This document shows, piece after piece, positions 8,656 to 16,457 of a DNA stretch of 64,000 bases (positions within the stretch are counted from its first letter, which is position 1; every line of letters starts with the position of its first letter). The position numbers were made by a program, and so were the translations under genes. A model generated the notes under the pieces. It was not told the origin of the DNA. It was given only the letters and a program-made list of their open reading frames with translations, and did no database searches. The DNA is taken from positions 372,001 to 436,000 of the forward strand of contig NZ_AUAO01000001.1 in NCBI RefSeq assembly GCF_000428765.1, read 5' to 3'. This DNA comes from Brevundimonas aveniformis DSM 17977 (lineage in GTDB: Bacteria; Pseudomonadota; Alphaproteobacteria; Caulobacterales; Caulobacteraceae).

Positions 8656-9894
8656 ATGACGCAGACAGAGCCACAAACCGAGATCCTGGCACCCGTTCAG
8701 CGGGCCGACCGCGTCCTCAGCCTGGATGTGGTGCGCGGTCTGGCTGTGCTGGGAATCCTGGCGGTCAATGCCATGACCTTCTTCTGGCCGCACGAGGTCG
8801 GAATGAACCCCGCGATCCAGCCTGGCTGGGACGCCGATGCCCTGCTCGGCTGGCAGATCCAGGACGTCTTCTTCCGCGACAAGATGCGGACGCTGTTCTC
8901 GCTCCTGTTCGGGGTGTCGATCTTCCTTGTCGGCGGTCTGCGCACCGACCTTGATCGGGGTCGGCTCTTGAGATCACGCCTGTTCTGGCTGGCCGTCTTT
9001 GGCCTGATCCACGGGGCCGCCTTCTGGTTTGGGGACATCCTGTTCCTCTATGCCCTGACCGGCTTCATCGTCATGCTCGTCCGGTCCTGGAGCGCGCGCC
9101 GCCTGCTAATCGTGGGCACGGTCCTCTATCTCATCCTGTGTGCCCTCTACGTCGGGATGATGTGGAGCATGACGCTCATGCCGCCGGATCAGCTCCAGGC
9201 GAGTATCGCCGAACAGGGCGGCCACATGACCCCAGAACAGCTGGCGGCGGCCATTCAGGCCATGACCGGCGACGCCTGGTCGGTGACGGTACATCAGTTC
9301 CAACAGTGGCTGGCCGTCGTACCGATTATCGCTGTGGCGATGATCCCCGTCACCGCCAGCCTGATGATGATCGGCATGGGCTTGTTCAAGGCCGGCTTTC
9401 TGGCCGGTCGGAGCCCGACCTGGCTCTATTTCGCTTCGATCCTTCTGGCGGCGGGCTGCCTTTATCTGATCTGGGGCGAAAGCTCAGCCATTGCGGCGAG
9501 TGGCTTCGACTTCATTCAGGCCATGACGCGGCCCCATGCGACCTTCCTGGTTCCGCTGGTTTCGCTCGGTTATGCCAGCGTGCTGATCCTGATGGTGCGC
9601 TTCGGCATGAGCCTGATCCTGTATCCGCTGATTTCGGTCGGGCGGATGGCCTTCACCAACTATCTGACCCAGACCTTGATCATGACCACCCTCGCCTACG
9701 GCGGGCGAGGCCTGGGCTGGTATGGCGAGATCGGCTGGCCTGAAATGTGGGGCATCATTGCCGTCGTCTGGATCCTCCAGCTGCTTTGGTCACCCATGTG
9801 GCTGGCCTTCTTCCGCATGGGGCCAATCGAATGGATCTGGCGCTCATTGACCTATGGTCGGTTGCTGCCACTGAGCCGCGAAGCGGCGGCCTGA
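8656..9894 (+). CDS. DUF418 (YeiB-type) membrane protein
   Basis: 412 aa with about ten membrane segments. The N-terminus has the family hallmark LSLDVVRGLAVLGILAVNAM; KMRTLFSLLFGVSIFL and the C-terminal stretch GRMAFTNYLTQTLI followed by GPIEWIWRSLTYGR are diagnostic of the DUF418/acyltransferase-like group. YeiB family proteins have no settled function. A clear GGGGGAA precedes the ATG. It follows a membrane protein by 20 bases and is probably co-transcribed. Confidence 0.9.
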   Translation: MTQTEPQTEILAPVQRADRVLSLDVVRGLAVLGILAVNAMTFFWPHEVGMNPAIQPGWDADALLGWQIQDVFFRDKMRTLFSLLFGVSIFLVGGLRTDLDRGRLLRSRLFWLAVFGLIHGAAFWFGDILFLYALTGFIVMLVRSWSARRLLIVGTVLYLILCALYVGMMWSMTLMPPDQLQASIAEQGGHMTPEQLAAAIQAMTGDAWSVTVHQFQQWLAVVPIIAVAMIPVTASLMMIGMGLFKAGFLAGRSPTWLYFASILLAAGCLYLIWGESSAIAASGFDFIQAMTRPHATFLVPLVSLGYASVLILMVRFGMSLILYPLISVGRMAFTNYLTQTLIMTTLAYGGRGLGWYGEIGWPEMWGIIAVVWILQLLWSPMWLAFFRMGPIEWIWRSLTYGRLLPLSREAAA

Positions 9895-9929
9895 TTGCGG
9901 TTCGGGCCGTGCCGGGGTAAGCGCGGCCC

Positions 9930-11390
9930 ATGTCTGATCTTCTGGAAATACGGCCCGAGGCCCGCAAGGCCCGCGGCCTGGTCGACCGCCGCGGTCGCGA
10001 CCTCATCACCGAGCGCCGCATCATCACCGCCGTCGCCGACATGTACGAACGCTGGGGGTTTGAGCCGCTCGACACGCCGGCCTTCGAGTATGCCGATGCA
10101 CTCGGCAAGTTCCTGCCGGACGCCGATCGTCCCAACGAAGGCGTCTTCGCCTTCCAGGACGACGACGAGCAATGGCTGGCCATGCGTTATGATTTGACGG
10201 CTCCGCTGGCGCGCTTTGCCGCCGAGCACTGGCAGACCCTGGCCAAGCCCTATCGGCGCTATGCCTTCGGCCCGGTCTGGCGCAACGAAAAGCCGGGGCC
10301 GGGACGTTTCCGCGAGTTCCTTCAGTGTGATGCCGACACCGTCGGCTCGGATCGGCCCGAGGCCGATGCCGAGATCATTGCCATGGCCGTCGAGGGCCTG
10401 ACGGCGGCCGGCGTCCCCCAGCGTGGAGCGGTCATCAAGATCAATACGCGCAAGCTGTTGAACGGCCTTCTTGATCGTTCAGGCGTCTCCGAGGCGAGCC
10501 AGCGACTGGCGGTGCTGCGCGCCATCGACAAGCTCGACCGGCTGGGGCCGGACGGCGTGCGCGACCTGCTCGGCAAGGGTCGCCTGGACGATTCCGGGGC
10601 CTTCACGAAAGGGGCAGACCTCTCGGGCGAGCAGATCGGTGCGGTGATGACCTTCCTCACCGCCTCCACAGCCGGGCGAAGCTCGGCCCTGGGCGTCCTG
10701 GCCGAGGTCGTCGGCGGGTCCACCGAGGGCGATCAGGGGCTCGAGGAACTGGCCCGCATTGACGCCGCCCTCAGCGGCCTGGGCGTGTCAGAGGATCAGG
10801 CGCTGTTTGATCCCTCGGTGGTGCGCGGACTGGAGTACTACACCGGGGCCGTGTTTGAGGCCGAACTGATCCTGCGCGGGCCCGTCGAATCCCTGCGGCT
10901 AGGGTCGATCGGGGGCGGCGGCCGCTATGATGATCTGGTTGCCCGCTTCACCGGCGAGCGAACACCGGCGACGGGCTTCTCCTTTGGCGTCAGCCGCCTG
11001 GCCGTGGCGCTTCAGGCCATGGACGCCGGCCTGGCGGCGGTTCGCGGACCGGTGGTTGTCGTCGCCTTCGATGAGGCGGCGATGCCCGAATATTTCGCCG
11101 TGGCTGCCCAGCTTCGACAGGCCGGCATCCCCGCCGAGGTCTATCTGGGACGGTCGGGCCTCAAGGCTCAGATGAAGTATGCCGACCGGCGGATGAGCCC
11201 CGCCGCCATCCTGATCGGTGAGGATGAAATCAAGGCCGGAACCGTCACCATCAAGGATCTCGACCTAGGCCGGGAGCTGGCCGCAGGGTCCGACCTGCAG
11301 ACCTGGAAAGCCGAACGCCCTGGCCAGCAGACCGTGCCGCGCGACCAGATGGTTGAGGCTGTGCGCGCCATCGTCTCAGCGACGCCATAG
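9930..11390 (+). CDS. hisS: Histidyl-tRNA synthetase, alphaproteobacterial type
   Basis: Charges tRNA-His in the cytoplasm. 486 aa, class II synthetase. Motif 2 is seen as YAFGPVWRNEKPGPGRFREF near 111-130, the histidine-specific loop as VRGLEYYTGAVFE, and motif 3 as LGSIGGGGRYDD; the C-terminal anticodon-binding domain covers about 375-480. Motif 2 differs from the E. coli form (FRHERPQKGRYRQFHQ), as in alphaproteobacteria whose tRNA-His lacks the extra G-1 (family knowledge). GGGGTAAG lies upstream of the ATG. A hairpin-rich gene-free block follows. Confidence 0.95.
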   Translation: MSDLLEIRPEARKARGLVDRRGRDLITERRIITAVADMYERWGFEPLDTPAFEYADALGKFLPDADRPNEGVFAFQDDDEQWLAMRYDLTAPLARFAAEHWQTLAKPYRRYAFGPVWRNEKPGPGRFREFLQCDADTVGSDRPEADAEIIAMAVEGLTAAGVPQRGAVIKINTRKLLNGLLDRSGVSEASQRLAVLRAIDKLDRLGPDGVRDLLGKGRLDDSGAFTKGADLSGEQIGAVMTFLTASTAGRSSALGVLAEVVGGSTEGDQGLEELARIDAALSGLGVSEDQALFDPSVVRGLEYYTGAVFEAELILRGPVESLRLGSIGGGGRYDDLVARFTGERTPATGFSFGVSRLAVALQAMDAGLAAVRGPVVVVAFDEAAMPEYFAVAAQLRQAGIPAEVYLGRSGLKAQMKYADRRMSPAAILIGEDEIKAGTVTIKDLDLGRELAAGSDLQTWKAERPGQQTVPRDQMVEAVRAIVSATP

Positions 11391-11405
11391 GGTCTTCGCG
11401 CCTAG

Positions 11406-11463
11406 AGCCTGGTCGGTTGAGATGGAATCGCTTCGCGATTTCATCCCTGCCGTGAATCAGGCT
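11406..11463. repeat. Palindromic intergenic element, hairpin A
   Basis: Outer arms AGCCTG/CAGGCT enclose an inner stem GATGGAATCG (11421-11430), loop CTTCG and CGATTTCATC (11436-11445), with one G-T pair. This opens a 488-bp gene-free stretch (11391-11878). The layout resembles dispersed palindromic elements of alphaproteobacteria. Confidence 0.6.
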
Positions 11464-11478
11464 CCAGATGAGAGCGCG

Positions 11479-11536
11479 AGCATGATTCGGCTTCGTGTTG
11501 GAACCGCGCCGCGGTTCAAACGCGAACCATCATGCT
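11479..11536. repeat. Palindromic intergenic element, hairpin B
   Basis: AGCATGAT (11479-11486) pairs with ATCATGCT (11529-11536); an inner stem GAACCGC/GCGGTTC surrounds a GCC loop at 11508-11510. The flanking TAGAGCATGAT-type ends are like the RIME-type repeats seen in Rhizobiales, which is recollection, not a search result. Confidence 0.55.
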
Positions 11537-11543
11537 CTAGCGA

Positions 11544-11562
11544 AACTGATCGTTGATCAGTT
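11544..11562. repeat. Short perfect inverted repeat
   Basis: AACTGATC, loop GTT, GATCAGTT: an 8-bp perfect stem directly after hairpin B. No T-run follows on either strand, so it is not a standard terminator. Confidence 0.5.
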
Positions 11563-11633
11563 GTTAGCTGGCAGGTTTGTGAACGCGTGCCCGCATTGAC
11601 AGTCTGAATAAACTGGCGTTTCGTCCGGCCAGT

Positions 11634-11730
11634 GAGGTGGTTCGCCGCCTCCGGCGTTTCGGGGAGGAAACGCCCGCTCCTGATGAAGAGCAGAGCCCGC
11701 CGCGATAATCCCCGCGGCGGGCTTCTCTTT
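11634..11730 (+). ncRNA. Candidate small structured RNA
   Basis: About 97 nt can fold into four successive hairpins: GAGGTGG-TTCG-CCGCCTC (11634-11651), GGCGTTTC-GGGGAG-GAAACGCC (11653-11674, perfect), GCTC/GAGC (11676-11691), and a strong terminator (11694-11730). A TTGACA at 11596 could be a -35, though the -10 is poor. No open frame fits. The GGGGAG loop resembles a Shine-Dalgarno sequence; on the other strand it would read CTCCCC, the loop type of several alphaproteobacterial small RNAs, so the strand is not certain. I do not recognise the family. Confidence 0.3.
11694..11730 (+). terminator. Intrinsic terminator
   Basis: Perfect 11-bp stem AGCCCGCCGCG/CGCGGCGGGCT (11694-11704, 11713-11723) followed by TCTCTTT. 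It would end the candidate small RNA or hisS read-through. Confidence 0.6.
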
Positions 11731-11760
11731 GAGAAGACCGCCGCAAATCCCTGGTCAATG

Positions 11761-11799
11761 CCGGCGCGACAAGCGCGCCGGTGGGGCGGGCTTCTCTTT
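11761..11799 (+). terminator. Second hairpin with a duplicated terminator tail
   Basis: CCGGCGCG-ACAAG-CGCGCCGG (11761-11781) is followed by GGCGGGCTTCTCTTT at 11785-11799, an exact 15-base copy of 11716-11730. The tail seems duplicated from the first terminator. Confidence 0.4.
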
Positions 11800-11810
11800 A
11801 GAATTTGTCA

Positions 11811-11867
11811 TCCCGGCCAATGAGCGAAGCGAAGTCGAGCCGGGACCGCTGCGGGTGCAACGGTCCC
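11811..11867. repeat. Inverted repeats after the SDR gene
   Basis: TCCCGGC (11811-11817) pairs with GCCGGGA (11839-11845) and GGGACCG (11842-11848) pairs with CGGTCCC (11861-11867); the two stems share bases and are mutually exclusive. They lie just beyond the stop of the leftward SDR gene. Confidence 0.4.
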
Positions 11868-11878
11868 TTTCGACAATC

Positions 11879-12661
11879 CTACCGCGGTGCCAGCCGGATC
11901 GCGCCGTCCAGGCGGATGCACTCGCCGTTGATGTAGACGTTGCGCGCCAGCTCCAGCGCCAGCGAGGCGTAGTCCTGCGGCGTGCCCAGGCGGCTGGGGA
12001 AGGGGATCATCGCCGCCAGGGCGTCCTGGATCTTCTGGTCCATGCCCGCCATCATCGGCGTCCACATGATGCCCGGCAGGATGGTGTTGATGCGCACCCC
12101 CTCCTGGGCCAGATCCCGTGCGATCGGCAGGGTCATGGCAAAGACGCCGCCCTTGGAGGCCGAATAGGCGGCCTGGCCGATCTGGCCGTCCTGGGCCGCC
12201 ACCGAGGCCGTATTGATGATGACGCCGCGCTCGCCGTCATCCAGACGATCCGCCGTCACCATGCCCGCCGCCGACTGCGACAGCACCCGCATGGTGCCGA
12301 ACAGATTGACCCGCACGGTGCGCTCGAACTGGGCCATGTCGTGGGCCTTGATTTCGCCGGTGTCCTTCTTGCGGCTGACGGTCTTCATGCCGGTGGCGAT
12401 GCCGGCACAGTTGACGCAGATGCGCTCCTGGCCGTGGGCGGCGCGCGCCTTTTCGAAGCCGGCGGCGACCGAGGCGTCGTCGGTGACGTCGACGTTGCAG
12501 AAAACGCCACCGATCTCGGCGGCGACGGCCTCACCCTTGTCGGCCTGCATGTCGAAGATGGCGACCTTGACGCCCTGGGCGGCGAGCGCGCGCGCCGTAC
12601 CCTCACCGAGGCCCGACGCGCCCCCGGTGACCACTGCAGAGATCGAACCATCGAGTTTCAT
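11879..12661 (-). CDS. SDR-family 3-hydroxyacyl-CoA dehydrogenase (HSD10-like)
   Basis: 260 aa short-chain dehydrogenase. Cofactor loop TGGASGLG is at 12-19 and Asp37 after the second strand favours NAD over NADP. Catalytic Ser153, Tyr166 and Lys170 are in place (NTASVAA, AAYSASKGG). The insertion after the NCAG motif (near 90-108) and the C-terminal NGECIRLDGAIRLAPR match the HSD10/type II 3-hydroxyacyl-CoA dehydrogenase group, which works on branched or short acyl-CoAs. It is monocistronic and divergent from the YkvA-type gene across a 59-base gap. Confidence 0.88.
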   Translation of the reverse strand: MKLDGSISAVVTGGASGLGEGTARALAAQGVKVAIFDMQADKGEAVAAEIGGVFCNVDVTDDASVAAGFEKARAAHGQERICVNCAGIATGMKTVSRKKDTGEIKAHDMAQFERTVRVNLFGTMRVLSQSAAGMVTADRLDDGERGVIINTASVAAQDGQIGQAAYSASKGGVFAMTLPIARDLAQEGVRINTILPGIMWTPMMAGMDQKIQDALAAMIPFPSRLGTPQDYASLALELARNVYINGECIRLDGAIRLAPR

Positions 12662-12720
12662 GCGGAGTATCCCTATATTGGCCCCAAGGGCTGATTGATG
12701 AGCGCGAGGATGTAGCGGTC

Positions 12721-13125
12721 ATGGCGAACAAGGCCAACACTGAAGGCATGACGGTCGAGGATGCTCTCGACCCGAACAAGGCCCTGGTTCCCGCCGTTGT
12801 GCGGATGAATGAGACGCGCGTGCGTCAGGGTTTCTGGCCCAAGGTTGCCCGGACGGCGGCGAAGATCCCCTTTGCCCGCGACGTCGTGTCTGTGTGGTAT
12901 TGCGCCCGCGATCCGGCCACCCCCGTTGCGGCCAAGGGCATGATGCTCGCCGCCCTAGCCTATTTTGTGCTGCCGACGGATGCCATTCCTGACGTGCTGG
13001 CCGGGATCGGCTTTACGGACGACGCTGCGGTCATCGCCGGGGTCATCGCCCTACTGCGCGGGCACCTGAAGGATCGACACCGCGACCAGGCCCGGGCGGC
13101 ACTGGACCGGCTCGAGGCCGACTAG
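12721..13125 (+). CDS. YkvA/DUF1232 family protein
   Basis: 134 aa. The central segment AALAYFVLPTDAIPDVLAGIGFTDDA (shown in part: YFVLPTDAIPDVL, near 80-92) is the DUF1232 hallmark, probably a membrane-associated helical pair. Function of the family is not established. GAGGAT precedes the ATG. Its last four bases overlap the convergent oxygenase gene. Confidence 0.85.
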   Translation: MANKANTEGMTVEDALDPNKALVPAVVRMNETRVRQGFWPKVARTAAKIPFARDVVSVWYCARDPATPVAAKGMMLAALAYFVLPTDAIPDVLAGIGFTDDAAVIAGVIALLRGHLKDRHRDQARAALDRLEAD

Positions 13126-13832
13126 CCCATCAGCCAGCCCGAGATCGCCAGTCGAGGATGCGGCGCATATGGCGCGATCTGGGTCACCGCATGGCTTTGC
13201 GGCGTGCGGAACAGGTTCAGGCAGTTGAAGCCCGGCGTGAACCCGCGAGAGACGTGGCCCTGTTCGTCGTAGAACAGCAGCAAGCCGCCCCAGTCCGGAT
13301 TCCATGTCCTCGTCAGGTTGAACACATGGGCCACCAGGCGTTTGCCGCCGCCGTGATCCGTGTGCTCGGTCAGGACCTGTCCGTTCACGAAACGTGAGGC
13401 CTGGCAGTAGATGCGTTGGGTATCAGCCGCCTGGGTGATGGTGCGCATCACCTCCAACTGCGGCTCCTCGTTCAGCCAGTATTCGAAATCATCCAGCAGA
13501 TCGCCGCGTGGCGGGTTTGGCACATGACCCGAGCCGAGCGGCCGATTATCATAGACGTACTGCATCTCGGGATCACCGCCGTCGACGATGGCGTCGGCCA
13601 GCCACTTTCGGTGCGTCTCGGTCTGCGGCTCATTTCCCTTGAGGGGGACATGGAAGGTCCCCGACCGCATTGTCACCGACCGGATCCAGTCTGTCTCGGT
13701 CGCCAGGGCCTCCTCCAACAGGTCGGCTGTTTCCAGAGTCAGGATGTTGGGAACATGAAGACGCCCCCCCGGCTCCCAGCACTCTGACAGGGCCTCCAGA
13801 TCAAGGTCCGGGTTGAACGCAAAACGGCTCAC
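13122..13832 (-). CDS. 2-oxoglutarate/Fe(II) oxygenase
   Basis: 236 aa. The iron triad is His157, Asp159 (EHTDHGGG) and His214 (PQSHAVTQI), with Arg227 placed to hold 2-oxoglutarate. The loop WGGLLLFYDEQGHV and the C-terminal RLAISGWL are typical of the prolyl-hydroxylase/Tpa1-Ofd1-like group, some of which hydroxylate ribosomal protein S12. Substrate not determinable here. Start is GTG, overlapping the quinone oxidoreductase stop as GTGA, so it is the second gene of that operon. Confidence 0.85.
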   Translation of the reverse strand: MSRFAFNPDLDLEALSECWEPGGRLHVPNILTLETADLLEEALATETDWIRSVTMRSGTFHVPLKGNEPQTETHRKWLADAIVDGGDPEMQYVYDNRPLGSGHVPNPPRGDLLDDFEYWLNEEPQLEVMRTITQAADTQRIYCQASRFVNGQVLTEHTDHGGGKRLVAHVFNLTRTWNPDWGGLLLFYDEQGHVSRGFTPGFNCLNLFRTPQSHAVTQIAPYAPHPRLAISGWLMG

Positions 13833-14827
13833 GAAATCTCCACGACGATCTTGCCCAGGGCAGATCGATCTCCAAGCGCCTGGATCGCCTCAGCACCCCG
13901 GTCGAAGGAGAAGCGTTGTGAAATCCGCGGCCGGATCTTGCCCTCGGCATACATTGCCAGAAGCGCAGCCATGTTCGCTTGATGCAAATCAGGTTCGCGC
14001 TCGGCATGCGCGCCCCAGAAGACGCCGATGACCGACACCGACTTCAACAGGGTTAGATTGAGCGGAAACGACGGAATGCCCGCCGGGAAGCCGACAACCA
14101 GGAAACGCCCGTTCCAGTCCATGGCTCGCAGGGCCGGCTCAGCATAGTCGCCGCCGACGCCATCGAGCACCACATCTGCCCCGTCGCGCCCGCAGGCCAG
14201 CTTGATCTCGCCCGACAGCTCCTTCTGGGCGGCCTTGTCCAAGGCTCCAGAAGGATAGATCAGGCCGTTATCTGCCCCCAGTTCGAGGGCGAACTCGACC
14301 TTTTCGTTGGTTGAGGCCGCGGCCACGACGCGCGCGCCCATGGCCTTGCCCAATTCCACCGCCGCCGACCCGATCCCACCGGCGGCACCCGGTACAAAAA
14401 GCGTCTCGCCAGCCTTCAACTCAGCACGGTCCTTGAGCGCGTAATAGACGGTGCCATAGGTCATGATGAAGCCGGCGGCCTCGTCGAACGGCATGTCCTT
14501 GGGAATTTTCAGGCACCGTCCGGCGTGGACCGCGACGCGCTCGGCCAGCCCGCCCCAGCCCACCATAGCCGCGACCCGATCTCCCCGTCGAAGCGTTGTG
14601 ACGCCCTCCCCGACGGACTCCACCACGCCGGCAATCTCGCCGCCGGGTGCGAACGGACGCGGCGGACGGAACTGGTATCTGTCTTCGATGATGAGCGTGT
14701 CGGGGAAGTTGATGCCAACGGCCTTGACGTCAATGATCACCTCGCCCTTGCCCGGCGTCGGGTCATCGACCTCCTCAAGGACCAGGGTTTCAGGACCGCC
14801 AACGGCCTTGGACAATAGTGCTCGCAT
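13829..14827 (-). CDS. NADPH:quinone oxidoreductase-like (zinc-free MDR)
   Basis: 332 aa medium-chain dehydrogenase/reductase without zinc ligands. N-terminal GroES-like domain has FAPGGEIAGVVESVGEGV; the NADP site is VPGAAGGIGSAAVELGKAMG near 145-165. Family members reduce quinones or enones, or act as acyl-CoA reductases. The ATG at 14827 has GGGGGA seven bases upstream; the in-frame extension to 14962 covers the divergent asparaginase start and is unlikely. Coupled to the downstream oxygenase. Confidence 0.9.
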   Translation of the reverse strand: MRALLSKAVGGPETLVLEEVDDPTPGKGEVIIDVKAVGINFPDTLIIEDRYQFRPPRPFAPGGEIAGVVESVGEGVTTLRRGDRVAAMVGWGGLAERVAVHAGRCLKIPKDMPFDEAAGFIMTYGTVYYALKDRAELKAGETLFVPGAAGGIGSAAVELGKAMGARVVAAASTNEKVEFALELGADNGLIYPSGALDKAAQKELSGEIKLACGRDGADVVLDGVGGDYAEPALRAMDWNGRFLVVGFPAGIPSFPLNLTLLKSVSVIGVFWGAHAEREPDLHQANMAALLAMYAEGKIRPRISQRFSFDRGAEAIQALGDRSALGKIVVEIS

Positions 14828-14912
14828 CGAATCCCCCGCTCGCCTTTGCGCTGGTCCAACGCTAAGCAGCCGCCACGCGCCGGGTAAAGGCGTCGCGGAC
14901 GAGGAAATGTCG

Positions 14913-15803
14913 ATGCGTAGATTTGCTATGGCCCTGCATGGCGGTGCCGGGGCCCGCCGCAATCGGGACTACAGCCGCGAAGTTCCCCACATGCTCGAAC
15001 TGGCTGAGCGGGCGTGCGACCGTCTGGCCGGCGGGGCCTCGGCTTTGGATGTGGCCGTCGAGACGGCCATGGCGCTCGAAGACTCCGGCCTTTACGTCGC
15101 TGGGCGCGGGGCCAGCCCCAACCTCGCGGGAGACTATGAATTGGACGCCAGCCTGATGGATGGATCCAGCCAGGCGGCCGGGGCCGTCGCGGCGCTGAAG
15201 GGCTTTCGCAATCCGATTCTGGCCGCGCGCCGGGTCATGGAAGCGACGCCCCATGTCATGCTGGCTGGTGAGGGGGCCGAGGCCTTCTGCCGCGAGCAGG
15301 ACCTGGCCGGGATCGAGGATCCCGACACCTGGTTCACCCGGGCCGGTCAGGGCGAGGACAATCACCCGCCTGGGACACTGGCCCACGGAACGGTCGGCTG
15401 CGTGGCTCTCGATCTCAACGGTCGTATGGCCTCCGCCACATCGACGGCCGGCGTCTTCGGCAAGATGCCGGGTCGCGTGGGGGACACACCGATCCCGGCG
15501 GCGGGCACCTGGGCCGACAGCCACGCCGCCGTCTCGGGAACCGGCCAGGGCGAGTATTTCATTCGGACCGCCGCCTGTGCCCAGACCTCCTGGCGCGTGG
15601 CTGCCGGTGCGACCGTCGCCCAGGCCACCCAGGCGGTCATCGACGAAATCGGCCGGCTCGGTGGAGACGGCGGCCTGATTGCGGTGGATCGTCAGGGTCG
15701 GATCGCCATGCCGTACAACAGCCAGGGCATGAAGCGCGCCTGGGCCACGTCGGACGGTCACATCGGGTCCGCCGTTTTCGACGAAGGACCGACCCAACTC
15801 TGA
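14913..15803 (+). CDS. Isoaspartyl peptidase / plant-type L-asparaginase
   Basis: Ntn hydrolase that self-cleaves to expose Thr and then removes beta-aspartyl residues or hydrolyses asparagine. 296 aa. Autocleavage site is LAHGTVGCVALD with nucleophile Thr160; the N-terminal LHGGAGA and the later STAGVFGKMPGRVGDTPI (near 175) are family signatures. The second ATG is chosen because GAGGAA sits six bases before it and abuts the first ATG at 14907. Monocistronic, divergent from the quinone reductase. Confidence 0.92.
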   Translation: MRRFAMALHGGAGARRNRDYSREVPHMLELAERACDRLAGGASALDVAVETAMALEDSGLYVAGRGASPNLAGDYELDASLMDGSSQAAGAVAALKGFRNPILAARRVMEATPHVMLAGEGAEAFCREQDLAGIEDPDTWFTRAGQGEDNHPPGTLAHGTVGCVALDLNGRMASATSTAGVFGKMPGRVGDTPIPAAGTWADSHAAVSGTGQGEYFIRTAACAQTSWRVAAGATVAQATQAVIDEIGRLGGDGGLIAVDRQGRIAMPYNSQGMKRAWATSDGHIGSAVFDEGPTQL

Positions 15804-15866
15804 TCAAATCTGACCCTCTCGATCTCCGACTTGATGTATCGCCGTTTCGTGATAGTTTTTCATTGA

Positions 15867-15878
15867 AAACAGCTGTTT
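15867..15878. promoter_or_regulatory. Perfect palindrome in the AT-rich leader of the Tat repeat-protein gene
   Basis: AAACAGCTGTTT sits 37 bases before the ATG at 15915, in the only clearly AT-rich stretch nearby (15804-15900). AATTG-GTCG-CAATT follows at about 15886. Could be an operator; no regulator is identified. Confidence 0.35.
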
Positions 15879-15914
15879 AATTGAGAATTGGTCGCAATTG
15901 CACGGGAGGGTGCC

Positions 15915-16451
15915 ATGGCTGACGAAGATAACAAGCCTAAGAAAAAGCGCCTCAATCGGCGATCCTTCATGGCGACTGTGCTTGGCGGCGCGGCCGCGGC
16001 CGGCGGGGCCAGCGCCCTGATTGCAGGTGAAGCTCGCGCCCAGCAAAGACCGACGGGCCGGACCGATGGTGATTCCGGATCCTATGCCGACCGGGGTGGC
16101 TATGGCCGGACCGGCCTGACCGATTCAGACCCCTACGACCGCTCCGGCTACGGCGTCGGGGGCGGCGGTGGCACTTCGGGGTGTTCTGACAGTGATGGTG
16201 GAACCTACGCCGATCCCGGCGGGAACGGTCGCCGTTGCAACACTGGCGGAGGCGGCGGGGCGTCAGGCCTGACGGACAGCGATCCGGTCGATCGTGGCGG
16301 CAACGGCCGCGGCAACGGCACAGGACGTTCGGATTCCGATTCCGGCGGCAACTCCGATCCGGCAGGACGCGGCTATACCGGTATTACCGATTCCGATTCG
16401 GGATCGAACCGTGACCGCGCCAGCCATGGCCGGGGACGTCCCCGCGGTTAA
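15915..16451 (+). CDS. Tat-exported Gly/Asp-rich repeat protein (candidate modified precursor)
   Basis: 178 aa. A twin-arginine signal (NRRSFMATVLGG, Arg15-Arg16) ends at a likely ARA/QQ cut after residue 42. The rest is low complexity: six imperfect units of 18-29 residues with the pattern G-x-T/S-D-S/G-D-x(6)-D-x2-G-x-G, for example GLTDSDPVDRGGNGRG. Two Cys residues occur (units 3). No known domain. GGGAGGG precedes this ATG. The JmjC-type oxygenase starts seven bases after the stop, suggesting that it acts on this protein in the cytoplasm before folded export; this is inference. A calcium-binding surface protein is an alternative. Confidence 0.8.
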   Translation: MADEDNKPKKKRLNRRSFMATVLGGAAAAGGASALIAGEARAQQRPTGRTDGDSGSYADRGGYGRTGLTDSDPYDRSGYGVGGGGGTSGCSDSDGGTYADPGGNGRRCNTGGGGGASGLTDSDPVDRGGNGRGNGTGRSDSDSGGNSDPAGRGYTGITDSDSGSNRDRASHGRGRPRG

Positions 16452-16457
16452 GCCTCC

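Noticed and set aside
11661-11730. GAGGAAA...GCTCC resembles the P4 region of RNase P RNA
   Set aside because: The 3' P4 partner and the ACAGAANCCGGCTTA-type motif are absent downstream and the transcript would end at 11730.
11729-12694. 321-codon frame antisense to the SDR gene
   Set aside because: Complement of a clear SDR with catalytic residues.
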